NCBI RefSeq assembly: GCF_016863195.1
Contig: NZ_BOOK01000005.1
Coordinates: forward strand, 1-64,000
DNA length: 64,000 nt
Source: Paraplanobispora takensis
Lineage (GTDB): Bacteria > Actinomycetota > Actinomycetes > Streptosporangiales > Streptosporangiaceae
Direction of reading: 5' to 3'
Shown here: positions 50,932 through 59,489 of the stretch, piece by piece
Position numbering within the stretch: the stretch's first letter is position 1
Layout: each line of letters starts with the position of its first letter
Translations under genes and position numbers: made by a program
The notes under the pieces: model-generated
Database searches by the model: none
Seen by the model: the letters and a program-made list of their open reading frames with translations, nothing else
Told to the model about the DNA's origin: nothing

Positions 50932-51849
50932 ATGACGAGCATCGAAGACATCGTCGTCCAGCCTCCGCACACCGCGACCTGGCTGGTGCACATCGACCGC
51001 TCCATGTGGATCGGCGGCGTCCGGGGGCTCATGCTCCAGGCGCTGCACCCGCTGGCGATGCGCGGGGTCTGGCAGAACTCCACCTTCCAGGAGGACCCGT
51101 TCGGGCGGCTGCGCCGTACGGCGGACTTCGTGGGCCGCGTCACCTTCGGCAGCCCGCAGGAGGCCGGGGAGATCGGCCGGCGGGTCCGGGGGATCCACCG
51201 GAGCCTGCGCATCGACGACCCCGACACCGGCAGGATCCACCGCGTGGACGACCCGGAGCTGCTGCTGTGGGTGCACTGCGCGGAGGTCTCGTCCTACCTG
51301 TCGGTGGCGCGGCGCGCGGGTCTCGGGCTGAGCCGCCGCCAGGCCGACCGCTATCTCGACGAGCAGCGCCGCAGCGCGACCTACGTGGGCCTGCACGCCG
51401 AGGACGTGCCCGGGTCGCTGGCGGAGATGGACGACTACTTCGCGGGGGTCCGGTCGCGGCTGAAGGTCACCCCGGAGGCCGCCTCCACCGTGCGCTTCCT
51501 GCTGTGGCCGCGCCTGCCCGCCGAGCTGCGGATGCTCAACCCCGGCAAACCGGCCTACTTCCCGTTCGGCGCGCTGTGTTACTACTCGCTGCCGGACTGG
51601 GCCAGGCAGATGTACGGCGCCCTGCCCGAGGTGCCGCGCGCCACGGTGACGGCGGCGCTGCGGGCTTTCCGGCTGGGCATGAACGCCATCCCCGAGCCCG
51701 TCCACGACCGCGCGTTCATGCCGCACACCCGCGAGATGCTCGCCGCCTCCCGGCAGCGGCTGGGCGCGGCGGGCTACGACGTGAGCCGCGGCCTCAAGGG
51801 CCTGACCGACCCCCGCCGCTGGCCGGGGGGAGCCTCCAGGGCCGCCTGA
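50932..51849 (+). CDS. MpaB/latex-clearing-protein-like oxygenase (DUF2236)
   Basis: A 305-residue protein of the DUF2236/MpaB family: RSMWIGGVRGLMLQALHPLAMRGV near the N-terminus, WVHCAEVSSYL in the middle and the MLNPGKPAYFPFG segment. Related Lcp proteins bind heme b, and the conserved histidines H43 (LHPLAM) and H119 (VHCAE) are candidates. The chosen ATG has no ribosome binding site but lies at the predicted transcription start, so the mRNA is probably leaderless; an ATG at 50908 is upstream of that start. Function of the group is an oxidation of an unidentified substrate. Confidence 0.8.
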   Translation: MTSIEDIVVQPPHTATWLVHIDRSMWIGGVRGLMLQALHPLAMRGVWQNSTFQEDPFGRLRRTADFVGRVTFGSPQEAGEIGRRVRGIHRSLRIDDPDTGRIHRVDDPELLLWVHCAEVSSYLSVARRAGLGLSRRQADRYLDEQRRSATYVGLHAEDVPGSLAEMDDYFAGVRSRLKVTPEAASTVRFLLWPRLPAELRMLNPGKPAYFPFGALCYYSLPDWARQMYGALPEVPRATVTAALRAFRLGMNAIPEPVHDRAFMPHTREMLAASRQRLGAAGYDVSRGLKGLTDPRRWPGGASRAA

Positions 51850-51852
51850 GCC

Positions 51853-51915
51853 GCGAGGGGGCGCCGGTGAACCAACCGAGGAGCCCCCGAGCCTGCGACG
51901 CGTCAGCGTCGCCGT
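51853..51915 (-). repeat. Dispersed hairpin repeat, copy C (short form)
   Basis: On the minus strand it starts with hairpin GCGACGC-TGAC-GCGTCGC (51895-51912), then GGCTCGGGGG and directly the end block GGTTGGTTCACCGGCGCCCC; the roughly 60-bp middle part of copies A and B is absent. It lies between two convergent genes, 1 bp from the nuclease stop codon. Confidence 0.8.
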
Positions 51916-52896
51916 TCAAACAGCCAGAGCGTCCCAGGGGGCCTTGTCGGGGGCCGCCGCCCTGCCGTCGGGGCAGTGGGCGCGGAAGTCGCACCAGGAG
52001 CACAGGGGCCCCGTGCGGGGCGGGAAGAGGGCGTCTATCTCCGGGGGTACGGCCGGCGGCACCCGCTCGGCACCCGCCGCGTGCGAACCCGGCCCCTGGG
52101 AGCCCTCGGCCGGGGTGCGCGCCGCGCGTGACCCCGAGCCGCGGGAGGCCGCCGTACGCGAGCCCGGGCCGCGGGAGGTCTTCCCCGTGCCCGCCCAAGC
52201 CTGATAGCGCTCGTCGGCCTCGGAGGCCTCGCCGCCGATCTCCTCGGCGCGCGACAGGTGACGCCCCAGGGACTCGTCGGTGTGCTCCCACTCGACGACC
52301 GAGCCGGTCGGCAGGTGGTGGAGCTCCACCCGGTGGCACGGGCGGCGCAGCATCCTGGAGGAGGCGACCGCGTAGACCGCCAGCGCGAGCGAGGACCGGG
52401 CGTCGTCCGCCGTCATCGGGCGGCGTCCGGTCTTGTAGTCGACCACGACCAGTTCCTCACCCCGCTGGTCGAGCCGGTCGACGCGGCCCGACAGGGCCAG
52501 GACGGACGTCCTGGTGGCCACGGTCCGCTCGACGCCGACCGGCTCGTGGGAGGGGTCGAGGGTCGCCGCGTAGTCGACGACCATCTCCCGCGCCCGGTCA
52601 CGCCAGGCGGAGGACTGCCCGGCGTCCTTGAACCCGTCGCCGATCCACCCGTTGGACAGCAGGATCCCCGCCATGGCCGGGGTCCTGCGGTCGTACGGCT
52701 CCCGCCACCAGCCGGCCAGGGCGTTGTGCACGCTGATGCCCACGCTGTTGTGCGCCCACCGCGGTCCCCGCTGCGGGGCCGGGCGGTCCAGGTAGGTGAA
52801 CCGGTAACGCCGGGGACAGTCCAGCCAGGTGTTCAGCCGCGACGGCGTGCAGGAGTACAGCCTGCGCGGCATGCCCTCCAGGGGGAGCTGGTCCAT
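51916..52896 (-). CDS. RecB-family PD-(D/E)XK nuclease with iron-sulfur cysteines
   Basis: A 326-residue protein. The nuclease core is GRVDRLDQRGEELVVVDYKTG near residue 120. Four cysteines are placed as in Cas4/AddB iron-sulfur nucleases: one in WLDCPRRYRFTYLD near the N-terminus and CSWCDFRAHC near the C-terminus. A low-complexity Gly/Arg/Ser-rich insertion (about residues 220-275) separates core and last cysteines. The ATG is 5 bp after the MBL gene stop. Likely a RecB-like exonuclease; not linked to any CRISPR array here. Confidence 0.87.
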   Translation of the reverse strand: MDQLPLEGMPRRLYSCTPSRLNTWLDCPRRYRFTYLDRPAPQRGPRWAHNSVGISVHNALAGWWREPYDRRTPAMAGILLSNGWIGDGFKDAGQSSAWRDRAREMVVDYAATLDPSHEPVGVERTVATRTSVLALSGRVDRLDQRGEELVVVDYKTGRRPMTADDARSSLALAVYAVASSRMLRRPCHRVELHHLPTGSVVEWEHTDESLGRHLSRAEEIGGEASEADERYQAWAGTGKTSRGPGSRTAASRGSGSRAARTPAEGSQGPGSHAAGAERVPPAVPPEIDALFPPRTGPLCSWCDFRAHCPDGRAAAPDKAPWDALAV

Positions 52897-52901
52897 GAGG
52901 A

Positions 52902-53618
52902 CTAGTCGCCGTCCATGTTCAGCCGGATGCCCGCCGCGCGCGTCCCGTCGGACAGCGGCCCCTCCTCCTCGGTGTCCGAGCCGCCGCCGGTCAGCGAGCC
53001 GGAGAGCCAGGAGTCCAGCTTCGGCTCCAGGTCGCCGATGACCGCCTCCTCCCCGTGCGCGGGCAGCACACGGGTGTTGTGGCGCAGGGTGAACAGCCGG
53101 CCGGCGATCGCGGTGAGCTGGTCGGCCAGCGCGGGGTACTCTCCGCCGAGCTTGCCGGGCCCGTCGGCCAGCAGCGTCTTGCCGGTGAAGACCGCGTCCA
53201 GTTCCTCGCAGTAGAGCGAGATGCCGCCGTGGGTGATGCCGGGCGTGGACATGACCTCGAGCTCGACGTCGGCGACGGCGAACACGCCCTCGTCCTCCAG
53301 CTCGATGTCCGGCCAGGTGTCGGGCCAGGTGCGGCGCCACTGCGGCTTGTCCTTGGGGTGCATGGCCACCACGGCCTCGTCCCGGGCCGCCACCTCGATG
53401 GCCGCGCCGACGTGGTCGGGCAGGCCGTGGGTACAGATCACCGCGAGCACCTCGCGCTCGCCGACCTGTTCCAGGATCTTCTCCGCGTCGCGCGCGGCGT
53501 CGATGACGATGACCTCCTCATCGTCACCCACGATCCAGGTGTTGTTCTCGACCTTGTACTCGACGCCGTCGATGTCGACGACGCCTTCGGTCACCACTCG
53601 CTCGATACGCGCTGTCAC
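52902..53618 (-). CDS. MBL-fold metallo-hydrolase
   Basis: A 238-residue metallo-beta-lactamase-fold protein. The metal motif reads THGLPDHVG, with further ligands in STPGITHGG, FTGKTLL and LPAHGEE. This resembles small glyoxalase II-like hydrolases or sulfur-related MBL enzymes. The first motif has H-x4-DH with Leu-Pro replacing the usual HxHxDH second residue. It probably forms a transcription unit with the nuclease gene downstream. Confidence 0.85.
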   Translation of the reverse strand: MTARIERVVTEGVVDIDGVEYKVENNTWIVGDDEEVIVIDAARDAEKILEQVGEREVLAVICTHGLPDHVGAAIEVAARDEAVVAMHPKDKPQWRRTWPDTWPDIELEDEGVFAVADVELEVMSTPGITHGGISLYCEELDAVFTGKTLLADGPGKLGGEYPALADQLTAIAGRLFTLRHNTRVLPAHGEEAVIGDLEPKLDSWLSGSLTGGGSDTEEEGPLSDGTRAAGIRLNMDGD

Positions 53619-53644
53619 GGCTCAAAACCATACCTACTAATGGC

Positions 53645-53774
53645 GACGCTGTGTTTATGGCCGTGCTGCGCACGGCGGCTCGGGGGCGTGGGGATCCGGC
53701 TCCCGCCGTCGTCGCGTCCTCGCTCGTTCCTCGCTCCGGGCGCTCCTCCGTTGGTTCACCGGCGCCCCCTCGCA
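53645..53774 (+). repeat. Dispersed hairpin repeat, copy B
   Basis: GACGCTGTGTTTATG, then hairpin GCCGTGC-TGC-GCACGGC (53660-53676), GGCTCGGGGG, a middle part sharing GATCCGGCTCCCGCC with copy A, and the end block GGTTCACCGGCGCCCCCTCG. The hairpin arms differ from copy A at three pairs, all compensated. Confidence 0.8.
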
Positions 53775-53862
53775 AGGGCGTGACGACGGGGAAAGTCGTC
53801 GGGCGGTTCCCCGGCGGTCCTTCGGGGTGGTCGTGATGCGGGGGAAAGGGGAGATCAGGGGG

Positions 53863-54477
53863 CTATGCCGCGCCGAGGAGGGTGCGGACGGCGGTGATGA
53901 TGAGTTGTACGGCCAGCGCGGACAGGAGCAGGCCCGCGATGCGGGTGACGAGTTCGATGCCGTTCTCCTTGATCACACGGACGATGGTCACGGAGAAGCG
54001 CATGAACACCCACAGCAGGATGTGCACGACCGCGATGGCCAGGGCCAGGGCCAGGATGCCGCCGGTTTTGGTCTCCGCCTGCTGGGCGAAGACGATCGTC
54101 GCGACGATCGCGCCGGGGCCGGCGAGCAGGGGGGTGCCGAGCGGGACGAGCGCGACGTTGACGTTGGACTTCATCGTGCCGGCGGGCGGTTCGGTCTCCC
54201 CGGTCAGCAGCTGGAGGGCCACCAGCAGGAGCAGCAGGCCGCCGGCGATCTGCATGGCCGCCACCTCGACGTGCAGGTAGGCGAGGATCGCCTGGCCGAA
54301 CACCGCGAACAGGACGATGAGGCAGAAGGCGACGATGGGGGCCTGCCGGGCGACCCGCTTGCGCTCGGCCGCGCTGCGGCCGCCGGTGTAGGCCAGGAAG
54401 AGCGGGATGATGCCGGGCGGATCCATGATGACGAACATCGTGATGAGTGCTTCAACGAAGAACTGGACGTCGAACAC
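53863..54477 (-). CDS. MarC-family integral membrane protein
   Basis: A 204-residue protein with six hydrophobic helices and the MarC signature FVIMDPPGIIPLFL at the N-terminus, then LVPLGTPLLAGPGAI in the middle. MarC proteins are integral membrane proteins of unclear transport function; they are not multiple-antibiotic resistance pumps despite the name. Start ATG. It lies between copy B of the dispersed repeat and the DUF6758 gene. Confidence 0.93.
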   Translation of the reverse strand: MFDVQFFVEALITMFVIMDPPGIIPLFLAYTGGRSAAERKRVARQAPIVAFCLIVLFAVFGQAILAYLHVEVAAMQIAGGLLLLLVALQLLTGETEPPAGTMKSNVNVALVPLGTPLLAGPGAIVATIVFAQQAETKTGGILALALAIAVVHILLWVFMRFSVTIVRVIKENGIELVTRIAGLLLSALAVQLIITAVRTLLGAA

Positions 54478-54520
54478 GAATCCCCCCGGAAACGATCAGG
54501 GGGACGAGTCTAGTGACGGA

Positions 54521-55162
54521 TCAGGCGCCTTCCATGCCCAGGCGGGGCGAGAAGGCCCCGAAGGGAAGATCGAGGGCCTGGTCGTCGTCACGCAGGTCGC
54601 GCAGGCAGAGCTCGGTCAGCGTGATCAGGCAGCCCGCCTCGGCCGGCCAGGCGACGGCCCACAGCCAGTCTCCCAGCGCCTCTCCGGCGTAGACCGCCCG
54701 GTCGGAGGCGCCGTCCACGCACCACAGCGCCGCCGGATGGCCCTTGACCTCGATCTTCGCGTGCGGCGGGCCCTGGCCGAACCCGTCCCCCGGATCGGGG
54801 CCGTCCAGCCCGGCGAACGCCGCGCCCAGTCCCACTCCCGGCTCCTCCGCGATGATCAGCAGATCGGCGGGCCCCTGGGTCACCGAGGGACCCGAGAGCG
54901 CCACCACCGTGGCCCGGGTGCCGGTGCGTTCGTCACCCGCCTCGGCGAAGCCCGTGACGAGCCATCCGGCCGGCAGCGGCCAGGGCAGCCAGACCGGGAC
55001 GCGCGCGCTCTGGACGACCGCCTCCACCGCCGCGGACGACGGGCGTCTGGCTGGCTGTAAAGGCAGGACGTCCCCGTGCGGGCCGCACCGCCAGGCACTT
55101 GACCAAGCACTCGGCGGGCGGAGCGGGCCGAAACAGCGCGGGCAGGTAGGCGAGGCTCTCAC
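54521..55162 (-). CDS. DUF6758 family protein
   Basis: A 213-residue protein whose N-terminus has a zinc-ribbon-like pattern PTCPRC ... AWRCGPHGDVLPLQP, as in remembered DUF6758 members that begin MRxEPxCPRCGG. That similarity decides the GTG used here; the frame extends nine codons further. The remaining part is Trp/Ala/Gly-rich beta structure and contains the PWPLPxGWLVTGF segment. Its function is unknown. It is divergent from the Nudix gene with a 74-bp gap. Confidence 0.8.
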   Translation of the reverse strand: MRASPTCPRCFGPLRPPSAWSSAWRCGPHGDVLPLQPARRPSSAAVEAVVQSARVPVWLPWPLPAGWLVTGFAEAGDERTGTRATVVALSGPSVTQGPADLLIIAEEPGVGLGAAFAGLDGPDPGDGFGQGPPHAKIEVKGHPAALWCVDGASDRAVYAGEALGDWLWAVAWPAEAGCLITLTELCLRDLRDDDQALDLPFGAFSPRLGMEGA

Positions 55163-55236
55163 GACTACCCACGGTGCGCCCCCCGCCACCCATGAGTCAA
55201 GGCCGAAGGTCGTTATACAGTCGTAATCTTGTCCAT

Positions 55237-55656
55237 GTGCGCGTAAATTGTGTGGGAGCGATCGTCTTCGACGCCTCCGGGCGGATCCTTCTCATCCGTC
55301 GTGGCCGCCCACCGGCCCAGGGAATGTGGTCCGTTCCCGGGGGCCGGATCGAGCCTGGCGAGTCCGACGCCGAGGCGGTCGTCCGCGAGATGCTGGAGGA
55401 GACCGGCCTGAGGGTCGCGGTCGGTCCCCTGGCCGGCGCGGTGGACCGCCCGGGTCCCGGCGGGGTCGTCTACGAGATCCGCGACTATCTGGCCGAGGTC
55501 ACCGGCGGCACGCTCGTCGCCGGTGACGACGCCGCCGAGGCGCACTGGTTCCCCGTCGGAGAGCTGCCGCGACTGCCCCTGGCCCCCGGTCTCCTGGAGG
55601 CCCTCACCGAGTGGGGGGTCATCGGCCGCCGTCCAGGGTCGAACGCCACAGGGTGA
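55237..55656 (+). CDS. Nudix hydrolase, possibly leaderless
   Basis: A 139-residue Nudix protein with a textbook box GGRIEPGESDAEAVVREMLE followed by ETGL. The GTG start sits about eight bases after TAATCT (55224-55229), a good -10 element, and has no SD, so a leaderless transcript is likely. Its 3' end overlaps the convergent beta-propeller gene by 38 bp. The substrate is unknown; the N-terminal VRVNCVGAIVFDASGRILLI resembles MutT-like proteins. Confidence 0.85.
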   Translation: MRVNCVGAIVFDASGRILLIRRGRPPAQGMWSVPGGRIEPGESDAEAVVREMLEETGLRVAVGPLAGAVDRPGPGGVVYEIRDYLAEVTGGTLVAGDDAAEAHWFPVGELPRLPLAPGLLEALTEWGVIGRRPGSNATG

Positions 55657-58600
55657 GGTGGTCGGCGTCGTAGGTGGTCGACCGTCCCAGGGCCACCACC
55701 TGATCGCCGGAGACCGCCACCGCGCCGAACCCCTGGGCTCCGTCGCCGGCCAGCTGCCCCTGGGTGGGCGCGTGCCGCTGCCAGGACAGTCCGTCCCCTG
55801 AGGTCCAGACCACGCTGTCGCCCTCGCCCGGCGTGCCCTGCCAGCCCACCGCCACCACGCCGTGCTCGACCGCCGCCAGGTCCTGTACGGCCGCCGCCCC
55901 CTCGGCCGGCAGCCAGACCGTCCGCCACGTCGTCCCGTTGTCACGGGAGATCGCGGTGAAGGCCCGCTCGCCGTCCGGGGTCCGCGCGACCCCGGCCACG
56001 ACGGCCTGCCCGCCGTACGTGACCACGTGCCGCAGGCTCGCCGCGGTCGCCCCGGCGGGCAGGACGGGCTTGCGCGCCGTCCAGTCGGCCCCGTCGGCAG
56101 ACACCCAGACCACGCCGGTCTCGCCGTCCCGCGTCCCGGCGCCGCCGACGGCCATGTAGCCGGAGGAGGTCGGCGCGACGTCGTACAGGCGCACTCCGGC
56201 ACCGCCCGCGGGGAGCTTGCCCGCCCTGGTGAAGCGCTTGAGGTCGGCGGAGAACCACAGCACCGGCACGGTCCCGGACAGGTTGCGCTCCTCCCCGGCC
56301 AGGACGTAGCCGGACGGGCCGGCCGCGACCGCGTGGGGGACCAGGGAGGTCTCGTCGGCTCCCTCCGGCTTCAGGGCGCCCATGACCGGGACCCTGCGCC
56401 AGTTCCGGCCGTCTTCGGAGGTGACCAGCAGGGGTTCGGTGGAGGCGACGCTGCTCATCGTGCTGCCCACGGCGAGCCAGCCCCGCCTGCCGTACGCGAT
56501 GTCGCTGAGCGCCTGGCGCCGGTCGCCGCCGAGGACCTGCGCGGGGCCGCCGGGCGTCCACCGCTCGCCGTCCGGGCTGGTCCAGATCCCGGCGTCGCCG
56601 GACATGGCGCCGACCGCGACGAACCCGTCCCTGCCCGCGGCCACGCGGGTCATCTCGCGCGCGGGCCGGGTGAGGCCGGTGATCGCGTCCAGGGAGACCT
56701 GCCTGGCCTCCCCCCCTCGGGGGGCCGTCATGAGGACGAGCCGGTTGTCCACCCCGGCGCCGGGCTCGTCACCGCCGACGACGAGGGTCCCGTCCCCGGA
56801 GATCGCCAATGCACGCAGCGTGCCGGGCACCCGGCCGAGGCCGGTGCCCCTGGCCCACTGACGGCCGTCCTTGCTGGTGTAGACGGTGTAGCTGCCGGGG
56901 CCCGAGTCGGCGACCGCGGCCAGTCCTCCGGGGAAGGCGGCCAGGCGCCTGACGCCGATCCCCTGCCGGTCCAGGCCCGTGATGGCGCCGCACCGGCTCC
57001 AGTCACCGCCGTCGGAGGAGCAGTAGACCGCCGTCTCCCCCTTGGCGCTGCGCTGCTGCGAGGGGACCAGGACGAACTGCTTGCCCGCCACGGCCAGCGA
57101 TCCCGGCTGGGCCGCCACGCCGTCGAGTTCCTTGTCCCCCCGGCGCCAGGACTCGCCGCCGTCGTCCGATCGCAGGGTGACGACGCCGCCGCCCTCGCGG
57201 TCGGCCAGCGCGGCCACGGTGTCACCCCTGGCGGCCACCGTCTTGAGACTGCGCACCCCGCCGGGCACGTCGAGGTCGCGCGCCTGCACCGGGGTCCAGC
57301 TCCGCCCGTCGGCCGAGGTCCAGGCGGCGGCCCGCTGGTTGCCGTCCGCGGGGACGGTGGCGCCGACCGCGACGAACCCGGAGGAGGTCCGGGCCAGATC
57401 CATGATGCGATCCCCCGCCTTGAAGGTCGACCCGCCGGGCTCCACCTCGATCCAGGTCAGGCCGTCGGTGCTGGTCCACAGGCCCGGAGGGCCCGCCAGC
57501 TCGTAGCCCACGGCCACCCAGCGGCCGTCGCCGCCGGCCACCAGGCTGACGGTGGTCGGACCGCCCTCACGCACCGGTCCGGCCAGCTCGCCCAGCCGCC
57601 ACGTCGCGCCGCCGTCCGGGGACACCAGGAACAGCGGCCGGGGAAGCGGGCTGGTGGTGTCGGTGCCGACCGCGACCACGGTGGAGCCGTCCGAGGCGAT
57701 GGAGTTGAGCACCTGGCTGGAGCCGTCGCCGCCGCCGGCGGGGGGCACGAAGGCCTGGTCCCCCGAGCTGAAGTCGTCGCCGACCAGGCGCAGGCCCGAG
57801 GCGAACGGGCTGCTCATCCATCCCCACAGCACCAGGCCCCCGCCGACCGCGGCGGTCAGCACGAGGACCATCAGGAAGGGGATCACCAGGCTCCGGCCGC
57901 GCCTGCTCCGTATCGGGCTGGAGCGGCGCACGGCCGAGGGGGCGGCGGCGGATCGGTGGTGCCGTCCGCCGTTGGGGCCCCGCCTGCGCGGCGGCCCCTG
58001 GGCCACCAGGAGATCCGGCCGCGCCGGACGCCCGCCGGGAGGCTTGCCGACCCGGCGCACCGGCTCGAAGTCGTCGTGGCCTTCCGGTTCGGGACGGGAG
58101 TCCTGCCGGGTCTCCCCCTGCGGCTCCCGAGCCGGAGTCACCTGCTCCGGCTCGTGGATCCGCGCTGTCCGTTCGGGCTCGGGGACCGGTCCCGTCTGTT
58201 CCGGCTCGTGGACTCGCGCTGGCTGTCCCGGCTCACGGGCCGGTACGGCCCGCTCCGATCCTCGGGCCGGTGCGGCCCGATCCGGTTCCCGGGCCCGAGC
58301 CGCCTGTTCCGGTGCCGTCCGTTCCGGTCCATGGGCCGGCGCGGCCCGATCCGGTTCCGGCGGAACAGCGGGCGCCACCGGGGCATCCCCGTCCCGGGCG
58401 GCCCGGGTGTCCCTGGGCGGTCCCGAGGCGACCAGCAGATCCGGACGGGTCACCATCCTGCGGCGCGGCCCCGCCGCAGGCGCCGGTTCCCCGGGCTCTC
58501 GTCCGGGTTCGGGCTCCGGCCGCCGCTCAGGTGCGGCCCCCTCGTGCCCGCGCTCGGATCCCGGCTCACCCGCGGGCGGGTGAGCGCTTCCCCAGCCGGG

Positions 58601-58996
58601 CGCGGGGCCGGGATCGTGGGGGCTCGGCTGGTCCGAGGACCCGGGCTGACCCGAGGGACCGGGCTGGCCGGAAGGGCTCGGCTGGTCCGGGGGTGAGGGC
58701 TGGTCGGAGGGGCGGGAGGCGGGGGCGTAGGGGCGGGCGTAGGGACGGCGGCGCTCGCCGGGAGGGCGGGGAGGCTCGGCGTCCTCGGGGGCGGGGGCCG
58801 AGAAGGGCGGCGACATCCACGGGGAGGACAGCGGGAGGCCGCGGGTGCGGTCGTCGGAGGGACCGGGTGGGGAGTGCTGGATCGTCGGCGGGAACCGGTT
58901 GGACTCGCGGGTCCCGGACGCGTTCGCCGTGTCGTCGGACACGCCGTCGTCCGGCGGCCGTTGTCTCGAGCGCGGGTCGTGAGAGCCCGAGGCCAC
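55619..58996 (-). CDS. Membrane-anchored beta-propeller (BNR-like) protein with disordered N-terminus
   Basis: A 1125-residue protein. Residues 1-370 are Pro/Gly/Ser/Glu-rich and disordered, with DQPSP-type repeats and two copies of RPDLLVAxGPPR separated by about 150 residues. A membrane helix follows (near residues 371-393). The 730-residue ectodomain has many blades ending SxDGxxW (TSTDGLTWIE, TSADGRSWTP, TSPDGERWTP), as in BNR/sialidase-like propellers; catalytic sialidase residues are not evident. GTG preceded by AGGAGG. It may bind the cell wall or sense a ligand; function unknown. Confidence 0.82.
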   Translation of the reverse strand: MASGSHDPRSRQRPPDDGVSDDTANASGTRESNRFPPTIQHSPPGPSDDRTRGLPLSSPWMSPPFSAPAPEDAEPPRPPGERRRPYARPYAPASRPSDQPSPPDQPSPSGQPGPSGQPGSSDQPSPHDPGPAPGWGSAHPPAGEPGSERGHEGAAPERRPEPEPGREPGEPAPAAGPRRRMVTRPDLLVASGPPRDTRAARDGDAPVAPAVPPEPDRAAPAHGPERTAPEQAARAREPDRAAPARGSERAVPAREPGQPARVHEPEQTGPVPEPERTARIHEPEQVTPAREPQGETRQDSRPEPEGHDDFEPVRRVGKPPGGRPARPDLLVAQGPPRRRGPNGGRHHRSAAAPSAVRRSSPIRSRRGRSLVIPFLMVLVLTAAVGGGLVLWGWMSSPFASGLRLVGDDFSSGDQAFVPPAGGGDGSSQVLNSIASDGSTVVAVGTDTTSPLPRPLFLVSPDGGATWRLGELAGPVREGGPTTVSLVAGGDGRWVAVGYELAGPPGLWTSTDGLTWIEVEPGGSTFKAGDRIMDLARTSSGFVAVGATVPADGNQRAAAWTSADGRSWTPVQARDLDVPGGVRSLKTVAARGDTVAALADREGGGVVTLRSDDGGESWRRGDKELDGVAAQPGSLAVAGKQFVLVPSQQRSAKGETAVYCSSDGGDWSRCGAITGLDRQGIGVRRLAAFPGGLAAVADSGPGSYTVYTSKDGRQWARGTGLGRVPGTLRALAISGDGTLVVGGDEPGAGVDNRLVLMTAPRGGEARQVSLDAITGLTRPAREMTRVAAGRDGFVAVGAMSGDAGIWTSPDGERWTPGGPAQVLGGDRRQALSDIAYGRRGWLAVGSTMSSVASTEPLLVTSEDGRNWRRVPVMGALKPEGADETSLVPHAVAAGPSGYVLAGEERNLSGTVPVLWFSADLKRFTRAGKLPAGGAGVRLYDVAPTSSGYMAVGGAGTRDGETGVVWVSADGADWTARKPVLPAGATAASLRHVVTYGGQAVVAGVARTPDGERAFTAISRDNGTTWRTVWLPAEGAAAVQDLAAVEHGVVAVGWQGTPGEGDSVVWTSGDGLSWQRHAPTQGQLAGDGAQGFGAVAVSGDQVVALGRSTTYDADHLTLWRSTLDGGR

Positions 58997-59489
58997 GCTC
59001 AGCACCTCCTCGCAGGAAGCCTATCTGTCCGGTTTTTATCGATTACCGGACCGTTCCAGTCGTCTCCATGACACTTAACCGCAATTCCCTACAGGAAGGG
59101 CAAATCGCACGTGACCATAGTCCTACCCACCATCCCCGAAACGATCACCTCGCCCTCCGGGCCGTCTCGCGCCGCGCCGTACACCATCCAGAGCAGCATG
59201 CCGCGACGGCTATGGCGATACCTCTCTAGTGAGATTCACCATCTCTGCGCCCGTTTTGTCACTCATTAAAGAGATAAATCCGAGTTCATTAGTCCACAGA
59301 GCCCCGGAAGGGAACGCGTGAACCTTCCGCCCCGGGCAGGACGACCGGACTCCGCGGACGACTTCGGGCACCCGTCCGCGACCGCCGCCTCCGTGGGAGA
59401 TCGCACATCTGCGGATTACTTCACAGACACCCTCGCCGGTGGGACCTTTTCATAGGGGCCAGGAAAACCCCAACCCCAGGGAGCGAACT
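58997..59489. other. Divergent regulatory region without a gene
   Basis: About 490 bp between two divergent starts. The inverted repeat GTCCGGT-N11-ACCGGAC lies at 59027-59051, 31 bp before the propeller gene. A locally A/T-rich part (59225-59300) and GAGAT/ATCTC repeats follow. I could not assign promoters with confidence. Confidence 0.5.

Noticed and set aside
51916-52896. Cas4 and a CRISPR locus
   Set aside because: The nuclease has Cas4-like cysteines, but no other cas gene or regularly spaced repeat array exists in the window.
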